Positions 1-10,304 are shown, numbered from the stretch's first letter. The stretch is DNA of 64,000 nucleotides from RYN-230 sp963834515 (GCA_963834515.1 CAWICB010000007.1:1302001-1366000), one strand, 5' to 3'. Program-made: numbers and translations. The notes: a model not told the origin generated them from the sequence alone.

Positions 1-930
1 GTCGGCCTGTTCGCGCTCTGGCTGACCCGCCGCCGGGTGACCGCGCCGCCGGCGTACGGGACCGGCGGGGCGACCCGGTCGGGCAGCTCACCGCCGTCGT
101 GGCGCTGACCGCGCTGACCGGCGGCCTGATCGAGGCGGGCCCGCACGGCTGGGCGTCCTGGCCGGTGGCGGCTGGCCTGATCGTGGCCGCTGGCCGCGGC
201 CGGGTTCGTCGCCGCGGCGCACCGGGCCCGCTCCCCGATGCTGCCGCTGCCGCTGCTGCGGCAGCCCATGCTGCGGTCGGGCAGCCTGGTCGGGCTGCTG
301 ATCAACCTGGGCTTCTACGGCCAGTTGTTCGCCTACAGCCTGTACCTGCAGCAGTTCAGGGGGTACTCCCCGCTCATCGCCGGGCTGGCGCTGCTGCCCG
401 AGGCGTGCGCGGTGCCGGTGGCCGCAGTGCTGTCCGGCCGGCTGACCAGCCGCCGCGGGCCGCGGCCGACCATGGTGGCCGGGCTCAGCCTGGGCTCGGC
501 CGGACTGCTCGGCCTGCTCGTGTCGGGGCACGGCACGCCGTACTGGGTGCTGGTGCTGCCCATGCTGGCCGCGGGCGCCGGGATGGCGCTGACCATGCCC
601 GCGGCCACCACCGCGGTGCTGGACTCGGCCCCGGACAGCCGGGGCGGCGCGGCCGCCGGGCTGGTCAACACCGCGCGGCAGGTCGGCAGCGCGCTCGGCG
701 TGGCGGTGGCCGGGTCGCTGCTCAGCGGCCGGGCCGGGTTCCGGCCCGGGCTGCACCTGGCGCTGGCCGTCTCCGGCACCGCATTCCTGGCCGGCGTGCC
801 GGTCACGCTGGCCGCCGTGGACCGCGGCCGGCCGGGGCGGGACCGGCCGGACCGGCCCGCCCCGCCGGAGGCTCGGCTGCCGGGCACGGCTACGCAGCTG
901 GCTGGGCCACCGGCCAGCCGCGGGCGTTAA
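1..930 (+). pseudogene. DHA2-type MFS efflux transporter, 3' part, two frameshifts
   Basis: The C-terminal part of a 14-TM drug:H+ antiporter of the major facilitator superfamily; the 5' end lies outside the window. The protein reads in frame 1 (VGLFALWLTRRRV), jumps to frame 3 near base 65 (DPVGQLTAVVALTALTGGLIEAG), and returns to frame 1 near base 200 (AAAGFVAAAHRARSPMLPLPLL). From there it runs on without interruption, through hydrophobic helices, to the stop at 928-930. Each piece aligns with what this family shows in that order, so there are two single-base indels in one gene. Either the gene is decayed or the assembly has errors; similar indels elsewhere in the window favour the latter. 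The substrate is unknown. Confidence 0.75.
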
Positions 931-941
931 GCAGGATGGTC

Positions 942-2214
<1,273 letters not shown>

Positions 2215-2369
2215 GACGACCTCCCGGAGATGAGGCTACACATTCCTGGGTCAGTCCGGGCGGCCCGGGCGGGCCGTGGGCGGGGGGGCCGGGCGGGCCG
2301 GCGGGCGGGGGCCGGGCGGCAGGCTGACCTTTCACGTGCCCGGCGCGCTGGATGCCCGTTTTATCCCGG

Positions 2370-3626
2370 TTACCGCGGACCGGATCCGTGAAGAGAGCCG
2401 AGCTGGAGGCCCGGCTCGGCCATGGCGGTCACGAACTCGCGGGGCAGCCCGTGCGTCTCGTGCAGGTAGCGGAACTCCTCCTCGGTGACCGGCCCGGTCC
2501 GGCGGCGGCGCCGGAGCACCTCGCGCCCGCGGCGGAGCAGGTCGCCGAACCGCTGCTGCTCGGCGAGCAGCACCGCGCGGACCAGGCGGTCGTCCGGTCC
2601 CTGACCGAAGTGCCGCAGCGTGCCGGTGACCAGGCCGGACGGCAGGTCCTCGAGGGTCCAGCCGCGGTCGGCCTGCCACAGCGTGCTCAGCGCCCGGCGG
2701 ATCAGCCGGCGCAGCACGTAGCCACGGCCGGTGCTGGATGGCCGCACCCCGTCCCCGATGACCACAACGCTGGACCGCAGATGGTCGGTGACCAGCCGCA
2801 GCCCGGTCGCCGGCAGCGGCCACTGCTGGGCCAGCTCGCTGGCCCACGGCTGCAGCAAGTCGCAGCCGAACACCGAACCGCTGCCCTGCAGCACGGTGAG
2901 CAGCCGTTCCAGGCCCATCCCGGTGTCCACGTTCGGCCGGTCCAGCGGCCTGAGGCGGCCGTCGCCGAGACGCCAGTAGCGGAGCATCACGTGGTTCCAG
3001 AGCTCCATCCAGCGGCCGTCGGTGCCCGGCGTGCCGCGCGGCGGCCCGTCGCCGGTCCACACGAACAGTTCCGAGTCGGTGCCGCACAGCCCGGTCGGCC
3101 CGTTCGACCACCAGTTGCCCGGGCCGCCTACCTCGACCGGAACGCCCAGCCCAGTCCAGGTGTCCAGCAGGTCGGTGTCCAGGCCGACGCCGGGATCCAG
3201 GCCGGCGCCGGGCTCCAGGCCGCCGGAGTCCGGGCCGGTGTAGTCCGGGCTGCCGTAGACCGTGGCGTGCAGCCGGCTGACCGGGATGCCGAACCCGTCC
3301 CGGATCAGTTCCAGGCCCCAGCGCACGCTCTGCGTTCCCGGGTAGTCGCCGAGCGACCAGGACCCGAGCATCTCGAACACGGTCAGGTGGGTGGTGTCGC
3401 CGACCTCGTCCAGGTCGGTGGTGCGCAGGCAGCGCTGCACGCCGGTGAGCCGGTTCCCGGCTGGGTGCGGCCGGCCTTCCAGGTAGGGGGTGAGCGGGTG
3501 CATCCCGGCGCTGGTGAACAGCACCGGGTCACCGGGCCGGGGCACCAGCGAACTCGATGGGATCGGCTGGTGCCCGCGGTCACGGAAGAATTCGGTGAAC
3601 GTCTGGATGACTTCCTGGTGGTTCAT
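2370..3626 (-). CDS. stand-alone alanyl-tRNA synthetase-like catalytic domain
   Basis: Class II AlaRS core of 418 residues. The N-terminus (HQEVIQTFTEFFRDRGHQPIPSSSLVP), FTSAGMHPLTPYLEG, the CLRTTDLDEVGDTTHLTVFEMLGSWSLGDY block (motif 2 region) and VDTGMGLERL (motif 3 region) are clear. Only the catalytic part and a short helical domain are present. The editing domain and C-Ala domain of full AlaRS (about 880 residues) are absent. I chose the ATG at 3626 because GGAGG lies about 9 nt upstream; the frame is open to 3719. It could charge a carrier protein or small molecule with alanine or act in a non-canonical role; that is inference. It is transcribed in the same direction as glyA. Confidence 0.8.
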   Translation of the reverse strand: MNHQEVIQTFTEFFRDRGHQPIPSSSLVPRPGDPVLFTSAGMHPLTPYLEGRPHPAGNRLTGVQRCLRTTDLDEVGDTTHLTVFEMLGSWSLGDYPGTQSVRWGLELIRDGFGIPVSRLHATVYGSPDYTGPDSGGLEPGAGLDPGVGLDTDLLDTWTGLGVPVEVGGPGNWWSNGPTGLCGTDSELFVWTGDGPPRGTPGTDGRWMELWNHVMLRYWRLGDGRLRPLDRPNVDTGMGLERLLTVLQGSGSVFGCDLLQPWASELAQQWPLPATGLRLVTDHLRSSVVVIGDGVRPSSTGRGYVLRRLIRRALSTLWQADRGWTLEDLPSGLVTGTLRHFGQGPDDRLVRAVLLAEQQRFGDLLRRGREVLRRRRRTGPVTEEEFRYLHETHGLPREFVTAMAEPGLQLGSLHGSGPR

Positions 3627-3839
3627 GACCGGGCCTCCGGGCTTCGGGTGAACGATTCGGGTGAGCGGCACCCGGAAATGCGCGCCGTGGCGCGGCCATG
3701 AACCAGCCTGGAAACGCACCGGCGACCCATTTCCGGTCGCCAGGGCGGGAGAGTGAGATCAGGCAGCGGCAACCGGCGAGCTGATAGCTCGCGCGGCGGC
3801 GGTGACGTACGGCTGCGTGCTGACCTGCATACCGATAGT

Positions 3840-4610
3840 TTACCCGGGTTCGGTCACGCGGCTCCAGTGCTTAATCGCGGCCCGCTCGGCCAGCGTCCAG
3901 GACGCCGTGGTGAGCAGGTACAGGCCGGCCGCCAGCGGCACGATGGCCGCCATCACCAGCGACCCGAACGGCATGACCCGGCTGAGCCAGCCGACAACCC
4001 GGTCCGCCGCCGCCGGTTCCGCCCCAGCCGCGGCCCGGCCGCCCGCCGCGCCCCGGCCGGCCGCCTCGGCCCGGGCCCGCCGCGCGGCCCGCATGGCAGC
4101 CACCCCGACCAGGGCGAGCAGCGCGAACACCGCCGCGAAGACGGCTCCCTGGGCGCTGAACGGCCCGGCGCCGCCGAGCCACCAGCTGCCCAGCGGGGCG
4201 GCCAGCAGCCGGTGGCTGAGCAGCGCGTTCGGCGTCCCGGCCACGGAACGGGACAGGAACAGCCGGTACATCAGGCTGAAGAACGGCAGCTGCAGCAGCA
4301 GCGGCAGGCAGCCGGCGAACATGCTGGTGCCCTCGACGCGGTACAGCGCGGTGAGCTCCCGGTGCAGCCGCTCCGGGTCCCTGGCGTACCGCCGCTGCAG
4401 CTCCTGGACCTGGGGCTGCAGCCGGTTCCGGGCCCGTTCGCCGCGGAACGCGTAGTAGCTCAGCGGCAGCAGCACCAGCCGGACGAGCACGGTGAACAGG
4501 ACGATGGCCGCCACCGTGGCCAGGCCGCCGAGCAGCGGGCCGAGGATGGCGGCGAACCAGCAGACGAGGTGGTAGGCAAGATCGACAGGTATACCGAACA
4601 GGACAGACAT
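3840..4610 (-). CDS. yidC: YidC/Oxa1-family membrane protein insertase
   Basis: Inserts and folds inner-membrane proteins, alone or with SecYEG. It has 256 residues with about five hydrophobic segments. The first is near residues 10-30, followed by a long segment LATVAAIVLFTVLVRLVLLPLSYYAF containing the conserved Arg in the groove helix. A cytoplasmic coiled-coil loop rich in Arg/Glu follows (QPQVQELQRRYARDPERLHRELTALYR), then FAGCLPLLLQLPFFSLMYRLF. A poly-Ala/Gly/Pro linker separates the last helices. It is shorter than the main YidC of actinobacteria, which usually lies near rnpA, so this is probably a second paralogue. It is followed on the same strand by nothing closer than the AlaRS-like gene. 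Confidence 0.85.
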   Translation of the reverse strand: MSVLFGIPVDLAYHLVCWFAAILGPLLGGLATVAAIVLFTVLVRLVLLPLSYYAFRGERARNRLQPQVQELQRRYARDPERLHRELTALYRVEGTSMFAGCLPLLLQLPFFSLMYRLFLSRSVAGTPNALLSHRLLAAPLGSWWLGGAGPFSAQGAVFAAVFALLALVGVAAMRAARRARAEAAGRGAAGGRAAAGAEPAAADRVVGWLSRVMPFGSLVMAAIVPLAAGLYLLTTASWTLAERAAIKHWSRVTEPG

Positions 4611-4705
4611 GACGGAGCACCCTCCAGCGGGTCACGGACTGGTTGACGGCTGGAGACGGCCGCCGTGCGCCCAGTGGCCCGCGGTGGGGCCGGGACGCGG
4701 CAGGA

Positions 4706-5059
4706 TCAGGCGGCCGCCGGGGCCGCCGAGGGTGCTCTGGGCCGGGCCCGGCCCGGCGCGTCGGGGTCACGCTGCGGCAGGAACCCGGCCCGCCAGGACT
4801 TCTCCCGCAGCGCTGCCGCCCGGCCGCCCAGCGGGATCGCGGCCGCCGCGGCGACCCGGGCCCCGCCGGCCAGCGACGCGGCCAGCGTGGCGGTCAGCGT
4901 GACCGCGGCCAGCAGGACCAGCGACGCGGACGGCCCCGGGCAGGCCAGCAGCGCCAGCAGGCTCAGCAGCGTCAGGACGCTGAGCAGCGCGGCATACGGG
5001 CCGGCCAGGTAACCGGACAGGCCGGCCAGGGCCCGCGCACGCGGCGACGCCGGGTTCAC
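4706..5059 (-). CDS. DUF6412-like small membrane protein
   Basis: 117 residues with two strong hydrophobic segments (roughly 18-55 and 60-75) and an Arg/Pro/Ala-rich cytoplasmic tail containing KSWRAGFLPQRDPDAPGRARPRAPSA. Small proteins of this shape (DUF6412) occur next to the second yidC gene in many actinobacteria, and this gene sits about 95 bp upstream of yidC on the same strand. The function is unknown; a role with the insertase is an inference from neighbourhood. The FLPQRDPDAPGR tail is the part that most resembles the family. Confidence 0.6.
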   Translation of the reverse strand: MNPASPRARALAGLSGYLAGPYAALLSVLTLLSLLALLACPGPSASLVLLAAVTLTATLAASLAGGARVAAAAAIPLGGRAAALREKSWRAGFLPQRDPDAPGRARPRAPSAAPAAA

Positions 5060-5062
5060 GGT

Positions 5063-6589
5063 TCAAGCGTACGCCCGCGGGACCCGGCCGGCCGGCCCGA
5101 TGACCGGCAGCCCGGCCGGCGCGCCGTGGCTGATCAGCCGGTCCACGGTCTCCTGGTCCAGATGCCCGGCGACCAGGTCGGCCAGCGTGTCCAGCCGGGC
5201 CTGCCGGGCGGCGGCGAAGCTGATGCCCGGCTGCGGAGTGAAGTCCCGCCCGGCCAGCGCCGCGACCTCAGCCAGGAACGCCTGCCGGAAGCGGTCGCTC
5301 TCCAGCGTGCCGTGCCACGCGGTGCCGAACACGGCCGCCGACCGGCAGCCGCCGGGGAACGGGCCGGCCCCGGTGACCCGCGGCACGCCATGGTGGATCG
5401 CGTAGCCGGTGACCGGCGCGCCGTACCCGGTGCCACGCACCTGCCCCAGCACCTTGCCCGGGCCGAACACCACCCGCACCGGCAGCAGCCCCAGGCCGGC
5501 CACCAGCCCGGCCCGGGACTCAACCGGGTCGTCGATCTCGGTGCCGAGCATCTGGTAGCCGCCGCAGATGCCGAGTACCGGCCGGCCCGTGCGGGCCCGT
5601 TCCGCGATGACGGCGGCCAGCCCGCGCTCCCGCAGCCAGCTCAGGTCGGCCACGGTGGCCCGGGTTCCGGGCAGGATCACCAGGTCGGCGTCGGCCAGTT
5701 CGGCCGGGCCGGCCGCGAACCGGACCAGCACGCCCGGCTCCGCCGCCAGCGCGTCCACGTCCGTGAAATTGCTGATCCGCGGGGTGCGCAGCACGCTCAC
5801 CCGGAGAACTTCTTTACCGAACGCCCCCTGGTGGCGCGCCACCCCCGGCGGCCGGCCGGTGTCCAGCGAAAGCGAATCCTCCGCGTCCAGGGCCAGCCCG
5901 TCGCGCCACGGCAGCACGCCGAGCACGGGGCGGCCGGTCAGCCCGGTCAGCATGTCCAGTCCCGGTGCCAGCAGCCCCCGGTCGCCGCGGAATTTGTTGA
6001 TCACGAACCCGCTGACCAGCGCCTGGTCGGCCGGGCTGAGCAGGGCGAGCGTGCCGTACAACGCGGCGAACACGCCGCCCCGGTCGATGTCGCCGACCAC
6101 GATTACGGGCAGCCCGGCCGCCCGGGCCAGGCCCATGTTGGCGATGTCGGTATCCCGCAGGTTGATTTCTGCCGGGCTGCCCGCGCCCTCGCAGATGACC
6201 ACGTCGTAGTCGGCCCGCAGACTGGCCAGGCTGTCCAGCGCCACGGTGCGCAACCGCTCCGCGTGCTCCCGGTAGCCGGCCGCGGTCGCTTCCCCGGCCG
6301 GCTGGCCGAGCACGATGACGTGACTGCGGGTGTCGCTGCCCGGCTTGAGCAGCACCGGGTTCATCCTGCTGTCCGGCTCGATGCCCGCCGCCGCGGCCTG
6401 CATGGCCTGGGCCCGGCCGATCTCCGCGCCATCGGCGGTAACGTAGGAGTTGAGCGACATGTTCTGCGCCTTGAACGGCGCCACCCGGACGCCGCGCCGG
6501 GCCAGCGCCCGGCACAGACCGGCGGTGAGCAGGCTCTTCCCGGCGTCCGACGTGGTCCCGGCGACGAGTAGCGCGCCCCGTACCGTCAC
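5063..6589 (-). CDS. cobQ: cobyric acid synthase
   Basis: Amidates four carboxyl groups of adenosyl-cobyrinic acid a,c-diamide in late cobalamin synthesis, using glutamine and ATP. The 508 residues show the N-terminal dethiobiotin-synthase-like ATPase domain (GTTSDAGKS P-loop-like motif, FKAQNMSLNS, CEGAGSPAEINL, GDIDRGGVFA). The C-terminal class I glutamine amidotransferase domain has the nucleophile Cys in GICGGYQMLG and the His in YAIHHG. The start is GTG at 6589; the next in-frame Met is far inside. It ends 4 bp before the DUF6412 start codon region, so the two may be co-transcribed. No other cobalamin genes lie in the window. Confidence 0.95.
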   Translation of the reverse strand: MTVRGALLVAGTTSDAGKSLLTAGLCRALARRGVRVAPFKAQNMSLNSYVTADGAEIGRAQAMQAAAAGIEPDSRMNPVLLKPGSDTRSHVIVLGQPAGEATAAGYREHAERLRTVALDSLASLRADYDVVICEGAGSPAEINLRDTDIANMGLARAAGLPVIVVGDIDRGGVFAALYGTLALLSPADQALVSGFVINKFRGDRGLLAPGLDMLTGLTGRPVLGVLPWRDGLALDAEDSLSLDTGRPPGVARHQGAFGKEVLRVSVLRTPRISNFTDVDALAAEPGVLVRFAAGPAELADADLVILPGTRATVADLSWLRERGLAAVIAERARTGRPVLGICGGYQMLGTEIDDPVESRAGLVAGLGLLPVRVVFGPGKVLGQVRGTGYGAPVTGYAIHHGVPRVTGAGPFPGGCRSAAVFGTAWHGTLESDRFRQAFLAEVAALAGRDFTPQPGISFAAARQARLDTLADLVAGHLDQETVDRLISHGAPAGLPVIGPAGRVPRAYA

Positions 6590-6649
6590 TCCAATGACCC
6601 TATCGATGTGTCCGGCACGTGACCTTGGCCGTGCACAATGAGGGGTCCG

Positions 6650-6723
6650 GCGCCGGTAGCTCAGATGGATAGAGCGGCTGCCTTCTAAGCAGCGGGTCGC
6701 GGGTTCGAGTCCTGCCCGGCGCG
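6650..6723 (+). tRNA. tRNA-Arg (anticodon TCT)
   Basis: Full cloverleaf of 74 nt. The acceptor stem GCGCCGG pairs perfectly with CCGGCGC, the D stem is GCTC/GAGC, and the anticodon stem GCTGC/GCAGC carries loop CTTCTAA. The T stem is GCGGG/CCTGC with loop TTCGAGT, and the discriminator base is G. No CCA is encoded. The anticodon TCT reads AGA. Its 3' half from the anticodon loop is the left attachment site of an integrated element. Confidence 0.97.
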
Positions 6724-6762
6724 CCGAAGATCAAAAGCCCCCACCGCAGGCCAGCGGCTTGT
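6681..6762. repeat. attL: 82-bp direct repeat overlapping tRNA-Arg 3' half
   Basis: Identical base for base to 12706-12787. It runs from CCTTCTAAGCAGCGG in the anticodon arm, through the tRNA 3' end, into the flanking CAAAAGCCCCCACC region, and stops at the integrase stop codon. Integration here preserves the tRNA sequence. Confidence 0.9.
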
Positions 6763-7694
6763 CACGTGCCCGGCCGGCCGGGGCGGCCCGGGCGGGCGAC
6801 ACGGCGGCGTGCCAGATCTGGGCCAGATACTCCGTTGCGGCGCAGGGGCTTGCGGCTCTTGGCCAGTTCGCCATGTGCCAGTTCGCTGAGCGCATCCGCG
6901 ATCTTGCGCTGCCGGTCACCCGTGCTGTGCAGGTACACCATCGCGGCCCGGGTGCTGCTGTGCCCCATCCGGTCCATCAGCTCACGAATGTTCGCGCCCG
7001 CATCCGCGCTGAGCATGTTGCCCGTATGCCGGAGATCATGAAAATGAACACCGGACAGCCCGACCGCAGCAAGCGCCGGAGCCCAGACACGGCGCCGGAA
7101 GTTGCTCTGCCGCAGTGGCTTCCCGCCGGGGCTGGTGAAGATCAACCCGTCACTTCCCGGCTGGGCATACTGCGCGAGGTGCTCTCGCAGGTCCGGGACG
7201 ATCACATCGGGGATGAGCACCTGGCGGCGGCCTGCGGCCGACTTCGGCGGCCCGAAGGCATAGGCGCCGCTCGACAGCTCGGTGAGCGAGTTCCGCACAT
7301 GTACGGCGCTGTCATCCAGATCCACATCCCGGCGGCGTAGCCCGGCCAGTTCGCCCCAGCGCAGACTGCCGAAAGTTCCCAACAGCACCAGCGCCCGGTA
7401 TCGCACATCGACCGCGGTGGCCAGGGCGTAGACCTGAGCCACGGTCAACACCGGTCGTTCAGGTGAGTCCTCCTGACCGGCGCCTTTGATGCGGCACGGG
7501 TTACGGCGGATCAGCCCATCGTCCACGGCTGTGTTCATGATGGCTTTGAGCAGCCGATACGCCTTCGCCGTCGTCACCTCGCTCACCTCGGCATCAAGGC
7601 GGCGCCTGCGGCGCCGCTGGCCCGGTGTCAGCGCCGGGCTCTGCCTTGGAAGGCCCGCCCGGCGCACGCCGGGCCACACGCCCGCAGACCACAC
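6762..7694 (-). CDS. tyrosine recombinase/integrase, N-terminally truncated
   Basis: 310 residues containing a complete tyrosine-recombinase catalytic domain: first Arg in TFGSLRWGEL, the HxxR box HDLRHTG, then GHSSTRAAMVYLH with the second His and the nucleophilic Tyr. It would catalyse element integration and excision at tRNA-Arg. Only the last part of the core-binding domain remains (TTAKAYRLLKAIMNTAVDDGLIRRNPC, about residues 42-70). Residues 1-40 look non-homologous and the usual N-terminal 100-150 residues are missing. No frame upstream restores them, and a 25-bp palindrome lies just upstream. The gene is therefore probably inactive. Its stop codon coincides with the end of the 82-bp att repeat. 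Confidence 0.8.
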   Translation of the reverse strand: MWSAGVWPGVRRAGLPRQSPALTPGQRRRRRRLDAEVSEVTTAKAYRLLKAIMNTAVDDGLIRRNPCRIKGAGQEDSPERPVLTVAQVYALATAVDVRYRALVLLGTFGSLRWGELAGLRRRDVDLDDSAVHVRNSLTELSSGAYAFGPPKSAAGRRQVLIPDVIVPDLREHLAQYAQPGSDGLIFTSPGGKPLRQSNFRRRVWAPALAAVGLSGVHFHDLRHTGNMLSADAGANIRELMDRMGHSSTRAAMVYLHSTGDRQRKIADALSELAHGELAKSRKPLRRNGVSGPDLARRRVARPGRPGRPGT

Positions 7695-7763
7695 AGATCA
7701 AGGATGGCTCAGGCCGCACGCAGGCCGGTGCAGCACATAGCCGCCTACCTCGCTCCCGATTGT

Positions 7764-7827
7764 CCAGCTCGCGCTAAGCGGGCCCAGGGCTGGCTGGCGG
7801 ATCCTGGGCCCGCTTAGCGCGAGCTGG
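7764..7827. repeat. 25-bp perfect inverted repeat with 14-nt loop
   Basis: The arm CCAGCTCGCGCTAAGCGG plus GCCCAGG (7764-7788) is the exact reverse complement of 7803-7827, with a loop of 14 nt. There is no T tract on either side, so it is not a standard intrinsic terminator. It sits where the missing N-terminal part of the integrase gene should be. It could be a transposon scar, a recombination-directionality or replication site, or a transcription insulator. Confidence 0.9.
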
Positions 7828-8595
7828 AGTCGGCGGCGGCGAGGTGGACGGGCAGGTCTGGCAGGCCGGTCCCGGGAAGCCAAGGGCTGGCACTCGGTGG
7901 GTTGCTCTATCACTGCGCACGCTAGGAGTCAGGCAGGCGGCCTAACCTCACCTAGCGGCCGGATTCACCTAGGTGGAATCTGCTGGCGATCGAGAAGAAC
8001 CGGATAGCGGGCGCTCGTGCCACGGATGTGCCACACACCGGGAGCTTCCCCGGCCGGAAGCAGTAACTCACGGATACAGCACCCGCCCATCAGCGCGCAC
8101 GTCAGTCCTGCTCACACACGATCAGGGTCACCGGCCTTCCAAGCTGATGATACCCGTCCTCCTCGCTGCACGATGATCTCGGCCCAGTCCTCCGAGTCAA
8201 GGCCGAGCCGCTGCGCGGTCGCTTCGCGAGCCTTGACACCTCGGCCGCGGCCAAGGGCGGGCAGCTACGAGGAGGATGGGGAGGAGCAGGCTACGATGCG
8301 ACGGCGCCGGGCTACCCCTAGGGGCGGCCCTACAGCAGCCCTAAGTGCCCAGGGCAACTCGGGTAAGTGCGGAGCAGTTAGTAGGGCGGGGCGGGCCGCG
8401 GTACATGAGAAACGGCAAGCTCGCCGTGATGCCAGGCGCGGCGCCATCGGGCACCCGGGGCCGGACGCCGTTCACCTAGGTGAAACCGGGTGGCAGGTGA
8501 TGATGGGACGCCTGGATGGACCCTAGCGTCAGCGGTGACAGAGGACGGGAACCGGGCCGCCCAGAGTGCCCGCCCGCGAGGACTAGGGGTGCTGC
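7828..8595. other. gene-poor stretch upstream of the arylsulfatase
   Basis: About 770 bp in which I find no convincing gene. Open frames exist on both strands but their translations are low-complexity Arg/Pro/Ala and resemble no family. A CACCTAGGTG-like element occurs twice in related form (CACCTAGGTGG near 7968 and TTCACCTAGGTGAAAC near 8473), the second being a near-perfect palindrome. The latter could be an operator for the arylsulfatase 120 bp downstream. Confidence 0.4.
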
Positions 8596-10161
8596 ATGAG
8601 TAACGGCACGAAGCCAAACATCATTTTCATGTACTGGGACAACTTCGGCTGGGGCGAGCTCGGCTGCTACGGCGGCGGCGTGTTGCGCGGCGCTCCGACC
8701 CCCAGGATCGACAAGTTCGCGTCCGAGGGCCTGAAACTGCTGAACTTCAACGTCGAGGCGCAGTGCACGCCGGCTCGTTCCGCGCTCCTGACCGGCCGTC
8801 ATGCCATCCGCTGCGGTACCGGCGCGGTCGCCGCTAGCGGCGTAGATGGGATGACCCGCTGGGAGGTGACCAGCGCTCAGGCGCTGTCGGACGTCGGCTA
8901 TGCCACGGGCATGTGGGGCAAGTGGCACCTGGGCAGCGACCCCGACCAGCGCAGCCCGGTCGACTTCGGCTTCGACGAGGCGATGTGGATCCCGCGGAGC
9001 ACCGACGAAGTCTTGTGGGGGATGCAGTCCTACTACCCCGACGGCTCGGCGACGGTGCGGCCGTATGCACCGGCGCCGGTCACGGAGTTCCAGCTGGAGC
9101 AGGTCTACGCCCGGAAGAAGGGCGAAAAGAGCACCGTGGTCGGTCCCTACGATGCGGAGTTCCGGCGCCTGTTCGACCGGAAGATCACCGAGCACGCGAT
9201 CGACTTCATGACCCGGTCGAACAAGGCGGGCAAGCCGTTCTACATGTACCTGCCGTTCTCGCAGGTGCACAACCCGGCGTTGCCCGACCCGGAGTACGCG
9301 GGGAAGACCAAGCACGGGAACTGGGCCGACATCTTGACCCAGATGGACGACTTCACCGGCCGGATCCTCGACGCCGTCGACGAGCTCGGACTGGCTGACG
9401 ACACGATCGTCGTGTGGGCATCGGACAACGGCCCCGACCCCTCCTACCGCATGCCGCAAGCGGATCCCGAGGAGCTCGGGGGGAAGTGGGACGGCTTCGC
9501 GGGGATATGGCGCGGCAGTTTGTTCACCAGCCTCGAGGGCTCCAACCGGACGCCGTGCATGGTCCGCTGGCCGGGCCACGTGCCGGCCGGGAGGGTCAGC
9601 AATGAGCTCGTCCACTGCGTCAACTGGTACACCACGCTGCTGCTCACGGTCGGGGCGACGGTCCCCGACGACCGGATCGTCAACGGCGTGGACATGCGCG
9701 ATTTCCTGCTCGGCGACGCCGAGGAGTCGGGCCGTGACGCCGTCCTGTGCCTGCAAGGCAACCGGCTGCAGGCGGTCAAATGGCACCAGTGGAAAGTGCA
9801 CCTGTTCCACCAGGACGACTTCTACAGTACGTGGTCGGCGAACAACATCCCGATGATCTTCAACCTGGAATGGGACCCCCGTGAGGAGAACCAGGTCGAC
9901 TTCGGCCATCTGTGGCTGATCGAGAAAGTGGCGGCACCGATCGCCGCCGGCTTCTTGAGGTCGCTCGTGGCCGAGCCCCCGATCAAGCCGGGGACACCCG
10001 ATCCGTACACGCCTCCCGGTCCCGGTGAGATGGTGCCTGAGTCCTATCTCCAGATCGGGCCAATGATCCAGTACGTCACGAGCCTCCACCACGTGGCCGC
10101 GACGCACGACGGCCACAACGCGGCCCACCTCCAGCACGGGTTGGGCGCGCACAGCGCATGA
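8596..10161 (+). CDS. arylsulfatase (Cys-type, formylglycine-dependent)
   Basis: Hydrolyses sulfate esters. The 521 residues belong to the alkaline-phosphatase-superfamily sulfatases. The metal-binding region DNFGWGELGCYGG is near residue 16. The activation signature CTPARSALLTGR has the Cys (about residue 57) to be converted to formylglycine. GKWHLG is near 110, and the second metal site ASDNGPDPSY lies around 280. There is no signal peptide, so it is predicted cytoplasmic. The partner formylglycine-generating enzyme is not in the window. It lies inside the tRNA-integrated element and is followed by a hairpin and a DUF1269-like gene. The substrate is unknown. Confidence 0.9.
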   Translation: MSNGTKPNIIFMYWDNFGWGELGCYGGGVLRGAPTPRIDKFASEGLKLLNFNVEAQCTPARSALLTGRHAIRCGTGAVAASGVDGMTRWEVTSAQALSDVGYATGMWGKWHLGSDPDQRSPVDFGFDEAMWIPRSTDEVLWGMQSYYPDGSATVRPYAPAPVTEFQLEQVYARKKGEKSTVVGPYDAEFRRLFDRKITEHAIDFMTRSNKAGKPFYMYLPFSQVHNPALPDPEYAGKTKHGNWADILTQMDDFTGRILDAVDELGLADDTIVVWASDNGPDPSYRMPQADPEELGGKWDGFAGIWRGSLFTSLEGSNRTPCMVRWPGHVPAGRVSNELVHCVNWYTTLLLTVGATVPDDRIVNGVDMRDFLLGDAEESGRDAVLCLQGNRLQAVKWHQWKVHLFHQDDFYSTWSANNIPMIFNLEWDPREENQVDFGHLWLIEKVAAPIAAGFLRSLVAEPPIKPGTPDPYTPPGPGEMVPESYLQIGPMIQYVTSLHHVAATHDGHNAAHLQHGLGAHSA

Positions 10162-10163
10162 TC

Positions 10164-10229
10164 GAGCAGGGGCAGGCCCGGGTGCCCGCGAGGCCATCGC
10201 AAGGCGGCCGCGCGGGCACTCGCCTGCTC
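10164..10229 (+). terminator. two-tier hairpin after the arylsulfatase
   Basis: The outer arms GAGCAGG/CCTGCTC (10164-10170 and 10223-10229) enclose inner arms GTGCCCGCG/CGCGGGCAC (10182-10190 and 10211-10219). It begins 3 nt after the stop codon. There is no U tract, as is common for high-GC actinobacterial terminators. Confidence 0.5.
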
Positions 10230-10304
10230 ATTCCACCTGGGTACAAACGCTGACATCTACCAGGCCGATGTCGAACGCCCAGAACAAGACCAGGAGCCCA
10301 AAAT

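Noticed and set aside
4643..6571. A 642-codon plus-strand frame over DUF6412 and cobQ
   Set aside because: Composition is Gln/Arg/Gly-rich shadow coding; cobQ on the minus strand is unambiguous.
8017..8526. A 169-codon frame upstream of the sulfatase
   Set aside because: No Shine-Dalgarno, low-complexity Arg/Ser/Pro translation, and a start amid non-coding-looking sequence.
8476..10197. A long minus-strand frame over the arylsulfatase
   Set aside because: The plus strand has the sulfatase signature and metal sites; the minus reading is a shadow.
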